A stretch of 64,000 nt of DNA, taken from Ziziphus jujuba. Taxonomy: Eukaryota > Streptophyta > Magnoliopsida > Rosales > Rhamnaceae. The position numbers and the translations under genes were made by a program. The stretch lies in contig NC_083387.1 of the NCBI RefSeq assembly GCF_031755915.1, forward strand, positions 25,298,501 to 25,362,500, read 5' to 3'. This document shows, one piece after another, positions 28,761 through 40,855 of the stretch. Within the stretch, counting starts at the first letter, position 1, and the number at the start of each line of letters is the position of its first letter. The notes under the pieces were generated by a model, which saw only the letters and a list, made by a program, of their open reading frames with translations, was not told where the DNA came from and made no database searches.

Positions 28761-31321
28761 TTCCCTACAACGATGAAAGGTAAAGGCATGTCCATGATTA
28801 TTGCAATTCTATATATACTAGATGTATATATATGTGTCTGTACATATATGAGTCAAAGATATACTTGCATCCAATTATTCATTGTTTCTTTTGAATTAAA
28901 TATGTAGAGTGACATCCAACTACTCTCAAGAACAGTATCTTCTCCTACCTCTCGAAGAGATATTAAAAGAATACTTGTATATTACAAGTTACAACAATGC
29001 CTGTGTTCAGTGGAAATAATTAAGCCAAATGGCTTGGTTTTAAACCAGTAAAATGCTAAATTTAAAGAAAAAAATAAATTAATCAATATATATGTTGAAA
29101 CCAACCAGATCAAGCTTCTTTGGAAGCATTTTTAAACTTTTCTTTTTCAATTTCTTAAAAAAAAAAAGGAAATTAAAAAAAAATTGCTGGACTATATTTA
29201 GAATAATCCAGTCCAATACTATTCAATAATACATTTCAAACGGATGGTTAAGTGCTGTATAAGACCTTTAACATGTCATTAAGCACATATATTGCATAGT
29301 TCACCACGCATGAGCTTGTAAAGTTTTTACCTTAAATTAAATCCCAAACTTGTGACGTTTTGCATTTTATAAAAGCAAATGTATATATTTTCTTGATGAA
29401 ATGCTTAAGCTTGCTTACACCATTATAGGCTAATTTTTCTGGCTATCAAGTCTTAATATCAATCCTGTACACCTTAGTTGCTCATTCCTTATAAGCCACC
29501 TTAAAATTGTATAGCCTAAGTAGGTATAAGGACTTATCGTTACAGGTGGATTCACTAAAATTCATCTACATTCTTGACAATTGATCTTTTTATACAATTG
29601 AGAACCTTTAAATCCAAATAACATAAATATATATATCTTGGGGACTAATATACAATTATGGGTTATTTTAAATTCCCAACACATATATTTATTTCCTTTC
29701 AGTATTATTAATATATATATATATATATATATGATAACGAAATTAACCTTTGTATGTTTGGGGTTATTAACCTATGCTAAATTTGACTCTTGTTTCTTTC
29801 CTTTTTTTTTTTTTTTTTTTTTTTTTGGGATCAATTATGTTTCTAAACTCAAGTTTTATGCCTATGATTAGGTATTACTATAAAAACTATGGTTTAGTGT
29901 TTCTAGTTTGTTGAAATGATAAAAAAAAAAAAAAAAAGGTTCCTAGCTAACTCTTGAAATTGATTTCACAAGTATCAGACCAGGACTTCTAACTATTATT
30001 GATTTATGATACATGGATTCAAAACGAAACACACCCATTGTCTATGGTTGAAAAATGGACTACAGACGATGGGTCAAGATAAAAGGCCTATTTCAATAAA
30101 AGCCCATTAATTTTGACAGGCTCAGAACATGGTCCGTTGTTAATGAAGCATTATTGGTGGTAGGTTGGTGCAGTAGAGGCCCATAGCCCAATATTGAAAA
30201 GTAAGAAAAATGGGAATGTAAAATTTATAATTCACATTTTTATGTAATAAAGTGGATAGAATTTTATTCACCCAAAAAAAAAAAAAAAAAATTTGAATCC
30301 ACATTTTCTTTTTGGTGAATAAAGTGGATATAATTTTAATTATGAAGAAAGGGAAAGACGAGATTTCAAATATTGGAAGCCTAAAACATGGAAAATGGAC
30401 CAAGTTAACTATTTTATTTATTTATTTTATTTTTTTAATATGGCTTCCAACTAAATTAATTAACCAATTTATACAAGGGATGGTCCTGTATACACCAATA
30501 ACAAAATTGTATACGGTACACTCCCATATTTGATACCCCATTTTAACTTTATCCTAAACAAACATTGTTTTTTTAATCAAAGCAATATCTCTCATGAATA
30601 ATAATGTTACAATGTCAAATACGTTTAGCTCCCAAAAAAAAAAAAAATTGGTAGTTAAGATTTTTTGGTTAAAGTTTGACAAAAATATTGATCATTTAAC
30701 CCACATAAATTGTATTGATAATACAAAACTAGGTGATTTTTTGAGCCGTGCTTATTCATCTTATTTACCTAATAAAATGGTGGCAAAAAGCCAAAAACGC
30801 GCCCATCTACCTTTTCACAAATCTTTATCTCTTTCCTGCTTTCTTTAAATAACAAAATACGTTCTATTAGTATTTCCAATATATATATATATATATATAT
30901 CTATAATTAAAACATACAATTTTTAATTCTCAAAAGAATGATAAGATAATCTAATTTTTTGATTGTCATTATCATTAACAATGAACCAGCTTCAGATGTA
31001 TCTGTGCTAGTGAACCAACAAGCAATGGTTGATAATGGAGCTTTTTTTTTTTTTTTTTTGGTTTACTATTTTTATAGTTAGAAAACTCAAACTGTGCATG
31101 ACGTCTTCCCTTACGTTTGGGAGATCAAACCCTCCTTGTTTTTCTGAAAAAAGTGGAGAGCATTTTTGGCTTTACATGCACAAAACCAAGTAAAATCAAA
31201 GACCTTGTTACACTTGTTACACAACAATCAGACATCAAATCTAACACGGCGACGCCACGCCATTAATCCAAATTCGATGCTCCATGTTCTCCTTTAAGCT
31301 TGGTGTTACATTGGTAATTGG

Positions 31322-31329
31322 TATATATT
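31322..31329 (+). promoter_or_regulatory. TATA box of the nitronate monooxygenase gene
   Basis: TATATATT lies 81 bp before the start codon at 31410, which would place transcription start near 31355 and give a short leader. It is the only TATA-like string in the 100 bp before the gene. Confidence 0.5.
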
Positions 31330-31409
31330 GGTGGTTTTGGCGCTGCGAACCCACTTCACAGTATCATAGAGATTAGTCCAACTTTGTCCTTCGAGTTGAA
31401 AAATAGGAG

Positions 31410-34400
31410 ATGGGTTGGAGAGGAATTCTGGGTTTTGAGTATGGAATAGTTCAGGCACCATTAGGACCTGATATTTCTTCTCCGGAGCTTGTTGCTGCTG
31501 TTTCTAATGCTGGTGGACTTGGTTTCCTCAGAGCCCCTGATTGGGTTTGCTTTTTACCCTTTTCATGATCAATTGGTTTTGAAGTTCAAAATTGTTTATT
31601 TATGTTGCTTTGTTATACTAAGAATGAGAAATATATGTATTTGCCTTGAATTTGGAAAAGGGGAGGGGAATTCCATTATTTGTTCATTTGTTTCTGATCA
31701 TTAAATGGATCCCATCCATTTAGTGATCAGAGTTCTTGCTACGGATAGCTGGGTTATTGTATGGTTGTTTTACTTTGATAAATTGAAATTGTTTTACTTT
31801 GACAAATTTGATAGGATAAAAAGAACCGATTGTTCATGGTTTTAAATTGTTTCTTACATTTGCGGATTTGATATTTCCCTCTTTTATTATGTCCGTCGTC
31901 TAACCCTGTTTAAGCTCTTAATGACTAGTAATATTAGTCAAAGTTAGTTCATGTTCATTATGGTGGTTGTCCTCGTTTTTCCTGAGATACAAATGGTCAA
32001 GCAAGCATAGCATAAGATACATAGGTTGCACCTCAAAACTAAGTTGACACTTTTTCTCTATCCTTTTGCATTATAGAACTTCCTCTTTTACAATTTAGAG
32101 AAGCAGGTCAATTTAAAGTGAAAATTAATTTGTAGGAACTGGAAAGCGGAAACTGAGAAGGAGAAAATAAAAGAATCAGAAACTAGCTAGCAACTTGAGG
32201 AATGTTTTTAAACAGGATATTTTTTTCTTCTTCTTTAATGGGGGGTTTGGGCAAAGTTGGGTAAGGGGTTATGTAATTAAAATGTTCATACTATTATATG
32301 AATGAATTCAACTAATTGAGTTTTAAGCAGAGATTATTATGTTTCTCAAATATGTCTGAACAGGAGTCACCAGATATAGTAAGGGAACTTATAAGGAAGA
32401 CTCGAAGCTTAACAGACAAACCATTTGGGGTCGGTGTTGTTCTGGCATTTCCCCATGAGGAAAACATAAAGGCCATATTGGATGAAAAGGTAGCATTCTT
32501 GCAGGTTTCTTGGGGAGAAATATCTGAGGATCTTGTTGTTGAAGCTCATAAGGCTGGGGTGAAAGTTGTTCCTCAAGTGAGTGTTATATATATTTATCAG
32601 TTAGATACACTTTACCAGTTGCCTTTCAAAGTTGCTTACCACATTTCTTGAACATATTCCTCTGGTTATGTTAAGAAAAAAAGTGCCAAAGATTGAAAGA
32701 TTTAAAAAAGGGTACGTTGTTTTGTATTCATTCCCCAAGGCAAAACGTCACCTAATTCTCAATATTTATAAGGAGAAAACTTGAAGGCTTCCTGCGTGGA
32801 AAATCTCACTTCTATGCTCTTTATTCTCCAATTTTCTTCTCTCTCAGTCTAAGGCCATATGATACTTTAGGACTTAAGAGTTTTATCTTAATTTTTTTCT
32901 TTTATATCAAGTGAGTCACATTATAAACAATCCATCCATTGTCATGCTGGATATTTAGCTGCAACCTGAATACCTGTTTGTAGTAGCTGTTCCAATTTGT
33001 ATTAGCCTGCGTAGAGCTGCATATAATTTCACGAGATCCATATAATTTCATTGAAGGTTGGGAGTTTTGAAGAAGCAAAAAAAGCAGTAAACGTGGGTGT
33101 GGATGCAATTATCGTCCAAGGACGTGAGGCTGGAGGGCATGTGATTGGACAGGTATAAATGCATGTTAGTTCCAAATATTTGTGGTTTCTCTCTTGATTG
33201 GTTGGAAAGTTTAGCAAATTGTTGAAAATTCTGTTTTTATGCAAGATACATGCTTCATCTTTATTTTTATTCATGATGTTTGTAGCAGTGAAAAATATGA
33301 TGGATAGATGAATCCATGATTATCAGAGTTCTGATATTTTCTTTGGAAAATTAGATAGTTTTATTTCTCATATGAGTTAAGTGTTTATCTACTGTATTTA
33401 ATTTTTCAAATTACAGGATTCTCTGTTTCCATTGTTGCCAAGGATAGTTGATCTTGTTGGAGATCAAGATATACCTGTTATTGCATCTGGGGGTATTGTC
33501 GATGCACGTGGTTATGTTGCTGCTTTGGCTCTTGGAGCTCAAGGCGTCTGCTTAGGCACTAGGTCTGAAATATTCCTTTCTCATGAGGCATTTACATATG
33601 AATCTAATTATTTGCACAATCTGCGGTATATGTTGGCATACAAACTTGTCGTGAGTACAAATTTAGCTATGCAGTTTCTCTGCCCAAAATTGATAATGAA
33701 ACCATTAGTTATTCCCCATTTCTTTCTTTCTTTGTTCTTTTAAAATTTTATTTTATCAACTTTTGAAAGTGAAATTGTTTATATTCTGTTACAATTGAGA
33801 TTGAGGAGAATGTTGTATTACAGGTTCGTTGCAACTGAGGAAAGCTATGCTCACCCCATATACAAGAAGAAATTGGTTGAATTTGACAGAACTGGGTATA
33901 CTGATATATTTGGCCGTCTAAGGTGGCCTGGTGCACCACAACGTGTCCTGGAAACACATTTCTTCAATGAATGGAAATATCTTCCTTCACATGAGAACGA
34001 AGCAAATCAACCAGTTATAGGTCGATCAACAATATATGGCATGGTGAGAACCTCTCTTTCTAATGCTTGATAACAAGAAAAGGTCTGCACCTTTTGTCTC
34101 TTTCAAAATGTAATGTTGTTAGTTTAAGCTAATTTCATTGCATGATTAGTGTGTTGATTATCATTAACTGAGATGTTCTTATGTGTTCAATCTTTTATTC
34201 TCCCTTTGGATGATGGAAATCAAGTTGTTTCTGTCAATTTTTTCTTGCTTTGGTACATTTACCATAAAGATGAGTTTGTCATTAATTTCATGCCCTGCTG
34301 AAGCTAAGTAGAATGATTTTATTCCAGTTAGAGCTCCAATGTTGACACCATATCTTATGTTTGATTTATTATTTCTGTCCAACAGGAAAAAGAAATTCGT

Positions 34401-34577
34401 CGTTTCACAGGTACTGTACCAAACAAGACGACAACGGGTGACATTGAGAGCATGGCCATGTATGCAGGAGAAGGTGTATGCCTCCTCAAGGATATTATAC
34501 CTGCAGGTGAAGTGGTAAAGCAGTTGGTAGAAGGGGCACAACTTTTGATTCAGAAAAAATTTAGTGAGATTAAGTAA
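31410..34577 (+). CDS. NMO: Nitronate monooxygenase (2-nitropropane dioxygenase family)
   Basis: FMN-dependent TIM-barrel enzymes of this family oxidise alkyl nitronates, including the toxin propionate 3-nitronate; the natural plant substrate is not settled. Six exons: 31410-31544, 32364-32576, 33057-33152, 33417-33562, 33824-34043 and 34386-34577. All junctions are GT/AG and in phase, giving 333 residues. The N-terminus [19 protein letters not shown] carries the Q-A-P-L/M-G flavin motif. [12 protein letters not shown] follows near residue 30. VQGREAGGH (His144) is the conserved catalytic His motif. [20 protein letters not shown] and [10 protein letters not shown] form the phosphate-binding part of the barrel. 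The end runs to QKKFSEIK. There is no transit peptide. The length equals the single-domain plant proteins and all motifs are intact. Confidence 0.95.
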
Positions 34578-34898
34578 TGAACTGTGCTTCAGATCTTGCC
34601 ACTTTGGTCCTCTGTGTGTTTCAGAAAGTTTGCTGTCATATCCAGTTAAACTATTTAACAAAAAAAAAAATAAAAATCCTTCAATGCCATAAAGTGTGCA
34701 CACTAAACTTTAAGCTGTTCTGCACCATTTGTGCTTGTGCATGTATACACATGTTTGCATTTTCGCAGATTCATTGTGCTGTGGTTTTTGAATTGTAAAT
34801 TCTGTTGAATAAGTTCAGCAATAATATTATAAAATTTCAGATTCGCACACATAGCTTTTAGGCTGCACACTGGTATGGTTTTTTAGGAGTGATAACGG

Positions 34899-35126
34899 TT
34901 AAATCTGGGGATGACAGCGCAGCTCCATGATCATCTTCTTGAAATTAAATAATGAAGAACCACCAGGTACATTGGCTTTCCTGGCGTCTCTCTTCCACTC
35001 TGCCACCTTCCTCTCATCTTCTTCCATTATTTCCCTCACAAGCTTTTCCACTTCATTTCTTGTCACATTTCTTATCAATTTCTCTGCCAATTTTTGTATG
35101 GTTGGGAGTGAAAGAAGGAAAATCAT
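34899..35126 (-). pseudogene. C-terminal fragment of a UDP-glycosyltransferase (UGT85-like)
   Basis: An open stretch of 75 codons contains NVTRNEVEKLVREIMEED, WKRDARKA and PGGSSLFNFKKMIMEL, and ends soon after. This order (basic residue, EVEKLVRE-M, acidic patch, W-K--A--A, GGSS, short final helix) is the C-terminal tail of family 1 plant UDP-glycosyltransferases, closest in feel to UGT85. The sugar-nucleotide PSPG box and everything before it are missing, and the first 18 residues do not fit the family. It lies convergent to the nitronate monooxygenase gene, 322 bp beyond its stop. Best read as a gene relic; it could also have been captured as a 3' exon by the neighbouring DC1 locus. Confidence 0.5.
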
Positions 35127-35301
35127 ATATACTTTTTCTTTAAATAGGATTTAGTCTGGGCAAAGAAGAGTACGTATTTCTATGTTCCCAATAATGGCTC
35201 TGTCCCCGAGTGACCTTTACTATTCAATCAGTCTCTCTTTTTGGAGTTGTTTCGTCAAGTTCCTTGAGTTTTTCTATAAGTTGTTTCCCTAGTCTTCTCT
35301 T

Positions 35302-35652
35302 CATGATCAATTTTGTTACCACTTCTCTGTATTTTGCCATTTCCATATCCAATTCAAGAAAGATGGAACTCCTCTTCAGAGTATATATACTCCTCCTTCT
35401 TCTTCCTGAGCAGTTGATGTGTCTTGAGTCGTCTTCTAGCTTCTGACAAGAGCATGCCACTTCTCTGAGATTTTGATGTGTCTGAGTCATCTTTCCTTGA
35501 TGATCAATTTTCTTACCACTTCTCTGAGTTTTGTTATTTCCATATCCAATTCAAGAAAGATGGGACTCCTCTTCAGAATACATTACTCCTCCTTCTTCTT
35601 CTTCCTGATCACTTGATGTGTCTGAGTCATCTTTTAGGGTCTCACAAGAGGA
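35302..35652. repeat. Tandem duplication of about 200 bp
   Basis: Unit 1 (about 35302-35500) and unit 2 (35500-35652) share GATCAATTTTGTTACCACTT, TTTCCATATCCAATTCAAG, AAGATGG-ACTCCTCTTCAGA, the CTCCTTCTTCTTCCTGA run, and CTGACAAGAG-type ends. On the minus strand it lies at the 3' end of the DC1 relic and duplicates its Glu-rich tail region. The units differ by several substitutions and small indels. Confidence 0.8.
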
Positions 35653-36610
35653 TGCCTCCAACTCTAGACAGCGATAAAAATGAACTACTAAAGGACATAT
35701 AATACATAAAGAAACACCGTGATTTGGATCTCTTCTTTCTTCACAAAGATCACAAAAGTAATGACCCGAATCGTCTTCTTTGAATGAACTGGTAAGTGTG
35801 AGAGGATGAACATGATCTTCATAATCAATGGTAACTGACAAAGAGGCGCATCAAGAGTGGATACTGAAATTGCAGAGGAAGCAGCGGAATAAGTTGCTAT
35901 TGCAGAGTGTATTACAGACAGGACAGAACATCATCATGATATATCTTGTTGAAATGCGCAAGACAATGCTCGCGAAGGCCATGATTCTTAGTGGGGTTTT
36001 GGAGTGCACATCCAAGGTCGAGATTGAATTGACAAAGGGAACAATGGAGGATGAATTCATTGTTGATACTCTTTTGACATGCAATGCAGCATAGTTGTTT
36101 GGACTCGAAGCCAAGGGGGTGGGCTTATCAAGAAGACTAACATGGTGTTGTGAATGAAAAGGATGTAACATATCTTTTGGAATTGAGAACATCGAACATG
36201 GAGGATAGAATGAACACTCACTGCATTTGAACATCGGGATGCCGAATGTGTCAACTCCACGTCCATTACAATGTTGGACATCTGAAATAATATTCTTGCG
36301 CGGTCTTCATAGTAATATGTGGCATGTCCATGAGGTGACAAACTATGATGATCATGATCATGAAAGAAATGTTGAATCTCGTACTTGTCAAGTAATTCCT
36401 CCTCAAAACAAAATGTAGCTAATCAAGTATGATGGAGGTAGAAATCAGTTTCAGCACAATGGTAGAAGAACCATGAATTTTCAAAGGATTTCCCGCGGAA
36501 ATTGCATTAGGAGTATTAATAAATTGAGAAGTAAGAGGTTGTTGAGGGTGTCCATAGCTCTTTTTCCACGCATATTTACCTTTCTCTCCACATCCATCAA
36601 TCTCTCTCAA
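35551..36610 (-). pseudogene. DC1 (Cys/His-rich C1-like) domain protein, decayed
   Basis: Plant DC1 proteins carry many zinc-binding C1-like repeats and are often linked to stress responses. On the minus strand one frame gives FKCSECSFYPPCSMFSIPKD, then HPFHSQHHVSLL, later FCPVCNTLCNSNLFRCFLCN, a stop codon (about 35853), and then HVHPLTLTSSFKEDDSGHYF with CDLCEERRDPNHG and CIICP. These are the C-x2-C and HP-L-L motifs of DC1 repeats. Between the first two blocks the Cys/His pattern continues only in another frame (CCIACQKS, FILHCSLCQFNLDLGCAL), so there are two frame shifts that compensate each other. The N-terminal part (36240-36610) is also broken. A TATA box remains upstream. A short spliced gene is less likely, since no GT/AG pairs remove the breaks. 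Confidence 0.75.
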
Positions 36611-36640
36611 TCCTCTCTCTTGTCATCTCTTGATCTGTCT

Positions 36641-36650
36641 CCTTATATAC
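36641..36650 (-). promoter_or_regulatory. TATA box of the DC1 relic
   Basis: GTATATAAGG on the minus strand, about 40 bp before the first ATG (36610) of the DC1 pseudogene, followed by a purine-rich leader. Its good state suggests that the locus may still be transcribed. Confidence 0.5.
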
Positions 36651-37556
36651 CAGTCTCCCACTTATTGCATGAATAAAGATTAACAATTTGTTTTTAAATC
36701 ACCCACTTCATTAACTTGATACATTCTCTGCCCAAGAGTCAGCAGCTGTTTTGGTATCATTATTATCAAGCTTCCAATGTTTCATGAATAATAAAGATTT
36801 AGCATATCTTTTATCCAACCAATCTAAACATTCCAATTACTCTTCCTTCCACAAACTTAATTGATTCAATGGAGTCCAAGTAATTAATATATATGTTTTA
36901 GAAAGATATTGTTGATGAATAGCATTAATAGTAATAGTGGACCTATATACTAAAGCCGAGGGAATTGGTTTTGATGGAATCTAAAACATCTTGCTCTAAT
37001 CTAGTCATCAATAGTGTCGAGGGTTACACCCTTTAGCTCTTGAAGCATTTTTTGACTGACTTTAAATTGTAATTGAACATATTATTATTATTATTATTTT
37101 TTTCCAAAATATGTTTCTCTTGTAGAGTGTAAGTAAATGATGCAATGTGAAATCTTATATTTGTGTAAGGCTCTAAATTTGCACTTTCAAATTTCGTTAA
37201 ATAGTTGGAGATTCAGTATATATTGATTAATTCTAAGAATCTATATATATCTTAATTCCACCAAAGGTACACACATAAATGGTATTGGTTAAGAATAAGC
37301 ACATAAAGGTATAATTATGTATTCTGTCTCTCTACCAAAACCTGAAAGGTAGGATTTGGTGTCTCTGATATTTATTGGATTCGTTTTTGTAGACACTACT
37401 CTTCTCTGGTTTGGTAATGTATTGTTATATTACGTTTACAATGCCTAATACCCAAATGCCAAAGTTGATTCCAGTTATCAATATAGTTGATGCATATATA
37501 TATATATATATATATATATCTATATATAAATGTAAATAGTTTAGTTTCAAATTAAC
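36651..37556. other. Spacer between DC1 relic and SCPL gene
   Basis: AT-rich DNA without a convincing reading frame; a (TA)n microsatellite lies at about 37495-37520. The part next to 37556 should contain the 3' UTR of the SCPL gene (minus strand). Confidence 0.5.
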
Positions 37557-40500
37557 TTAGAGAGGATAATAATGAATCCATCTTTCAAACATGGAGTAGC
37601 ATTCTTTACTTTTGTACTCCGTAGGTGAGTGACCCGCTCCCTATACAAACCAAAACATTAAAATAATAAACAAAAATTGAAATAATTAAAAAACGGAAGA
37701 ATTAAGAAGAAATTCTTTAATTGTTACCTTCACTGTCACATAAGTTAAGTGGTACCCTTGATTTGAATACTTGACTGTGTAACTTCACAAAATTATGTAC
37801 ATGAATAGAAGCAGCAGATTAATAAAATTAATGTGAATTATATTAAGCTATATATATATATATATTATAAATTGATCGAAAACAGTAATATCATCATTTA
37901 ATTATAAATTTTTCACATACCCTGCAATTTGACCATCGACAAACCATGGTCGCCATTCACTTTGTTTACTTAAATTGAGAGACTTGATCCATTTTTGTGT
38001 AGAAATATGTGGTAGACCCAAATCATGATCACCACTGCAGCAAGCGAAGTAATTGATCTAGTCAATTTATTCATATATATACAGCCGATTATTGGACTGA
38101 TTAAGTTGATAAGATTATATATTTCAAACATATATAAAATTCGAGAAAAAATTTATGGAGAAATGTAAAAGATAAATAATGCAATTATATATGATCATAC
38201 TTGTAAAGCAGGACTTGTAAGCCTGTGTTGGTAAGATTTTTCTGATAAACAATTGCACTCCTAATGTCATATAAGTATGTTTGTTGTATTATGCTCTCGT
38301 TGCATCTGACCCATTCTCTAATTGTTCCCTGTTAACCGTTAAGGAGGAAAAAAGAAAAAGAAAAAGGAAAAAAAAAAGATGAAAATTTCATGGAGTTAAA
38401 AGAGGATTAATTAACCTAAATTGATATTAATATAAATAATGATTGTTTTACTCATTATTTTTCATACCTGTCGAACGTGAAGTGCATTTTGAACACTTCT
38501 GTCGTTAGCCCAAATGTTAGACAATGCATAAACAAAATTCTGCAAAGAACCAAAAATACATACATGATCAAACTAATGATGAGTAATTCATTATACATGC
38601 TATATGAGAATATTTAAAATGTTGAACTATATTAAATTGGATTAGATTATTTTAATATTTATTAAACCTAATTTAAAATAGTCATATTTATTTAATCTAT
38701 TATTTATTTCAAAAATTGAAATTCATAAAACGTGGATTATAACTTCATATATATTAATTTCCTTAGTAAATTGAATCTAGTACAGTTTTACATTCCAAAT
38801 AGAATATACATATATATATATATATATTGATTATTATTATTATTATTTGATAAATCTATATTTATTAATTAAAAAGAATGAAATATAGGACTAGCTAGAT
38901 GGGGGAGGAACAAACCCGGCACCAAAACTTCTTATCGGTTTTTTGTACGGACGAATTGAAATTATAAGTTTGATTCTCTTTGAGAGATCTTCGAGCTTGT
39001 TGACCATCTTTTTCTTCTGGGACCAGATTAATATCACATCTGGGTTCCAAAATGTTGGCAAAGTCTATTTGTCCAATGCACTACAATTTCATAATTATTA
39101 AGACATGATTATTTCCTTTGAAAATAATTAATTTAGAAAGCTGCTTAATTATATAGACACTATCTAAGTCATAAAAAACCAAAAAAAAAAAAAGAGAAAA
39201 AAAAGAAAAGAAAAAAGAAATAAGGGTAATCTAACCTCATAGATTGCTTCAAGATCCGTCAAACATTTTGCATTAGATGGATCTACAATGACATACTGTT
39301 CGTTGCAACTTATTCTGGCAGACTGAACAAATATAATATGAGTAAGTAGTCAAATTCTAGCAAAAATAAAAATAAAATCAAAAATTTTTTTATCAAAGCA
39401 AAATCAATTAAAAAAATAAAAAATTTTAAAAATATTTTTTTTTTAAAAAAAAAAAAGAAAGAAAGAAGAAGAGTAGGTCTGATATAAGATGGTCTGATAT
39501 ATATACCTGATAATGGTAATATATACCTGATAAAGATGGTCTGATATAAGTGCCATCTGGTAGGAATAGGGAATTATTGAATTGTCTTCCTGGAGTTTAT
39601 CAGTATGTGGGGATCCACTCAAAAACCCCTGAATTCCATTCGAGGGGAACACTACTTTTATTACAAATATTCATGTACTTTAAAATATTAATTGCATAAA
39701 TATGCATGATGCATTTTGTTTAACATTACAATTAAAGCTAATTAATTTTAAAGAGACAAAAAAAAAAAATCTGCAAATTAATCATTACTTTCAGGTTTAT
39801 TCGAGGCTCAGCTCCTATTTCATTGCCTGCAAGCCAGCAAAAATAGTATATTAGGTCATTTTTAAAATATTGGAAGTGATTTTACATTACATTTTATCTA
39901 ATGTACCTTAAAATGAGCATCTATCCAAGAATGCACTTTTTTTTTTTTTTTTTAAATTAGTAATATATAGAATAATCAGGACTCACAAGCATACCATTTA
40001 ATATTTCCTCTGCGATTACAGGTGTTACTATCCCAGAATATGCATCGCTAGCAATGAAGAATTCATTTTTTATGAATTCTGGATGATTAATTAACCACTG
40101 AAATATATTAAGGTTCAGAAAAATAAATGTTAGTTAAAAAAAAAAATTTGAGACCAAGAAAAACGGATAAAGTATTCTAAGAGGTTCAAAATGTGTGTGT
40201 TTTCATATCCTTTTCTATTGGACTAGTTATTCATCTTAAAATAAAATATAATAATTATTTATTCAATTTCTATTAATTCTTTAGCTAATCTTTTTAAATA
40301 ATGGGATATCATATTAATGGTAAACCAAAAAAAAAAAAAAAAAAAAAAAACAAAGAAAAAAAGGAAATTGAGATCAAGGAAAACAGATAAAGTATTCTAA
40401 ATGGTCCAAAATGTGCATATTTTTTTAATCAATTTTTATTAATTCTTTTGCTAATCATTTAAATGATGGGATATCTTAGTGGTAGACCAAAAAAATAAAA

Positions 40501-40824
40501 AAAAGGACAAAAAATCTAGATCTTTATATGACGTACACATAAATTTTAAAATAGTATGGATATTTTGATATTAATATATTAATATTTCATATATTTTGAT
40601 TTAGGGTTATATCATATTTTTCTTTATTAGTAATATTTTTTTATTAATTTTTTTATTAAATTAAAACATAATGTTAAAATTTAAAAAATAGTCTAATAGG
40701 TTTTAATAATATATTAAAATTTTATTTAATAAAAATAAATTAATTTGATAATTGATAAATATAATTTTAATAAATAAAAAATTTTAATATTAAAATTTTT
40801 ATTTTACTTGATTTTATATACGTG

Positions 40825-40855
<31 letters not shown>

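Larger units (their letters stand above)
14375..31321. other. 17-kb AT-rich, nearly gene-free spacer
   Basis: No reading frame in this stretch resembles a protein family or shows spliced coding structure. Content is AT-rich DNA, poly(A)/(T) tracts, (TA)n microsatellites (about 19895, 22658, 25852, 29711, 30883), a (TG)10 at 18095-18114, an 18-base G run at 17172-17189, the fold-back element described separately, and a diverged pair of similar stretches near 26.7 and 28.7 kb. At 25588, 25619 and 25661 the string CAATGTACTTTATCTTT occurs three times within 100 bp. The last hundred bases are the nitronate monooxygenase promoter. Confidence 0.6.

Noticed and set aside
34179..34703. 174-codon minus-strand frame
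   Set aside because: It is antisense to the last intron and exon of the nitronate monooxygenase gene; no domain is visible.
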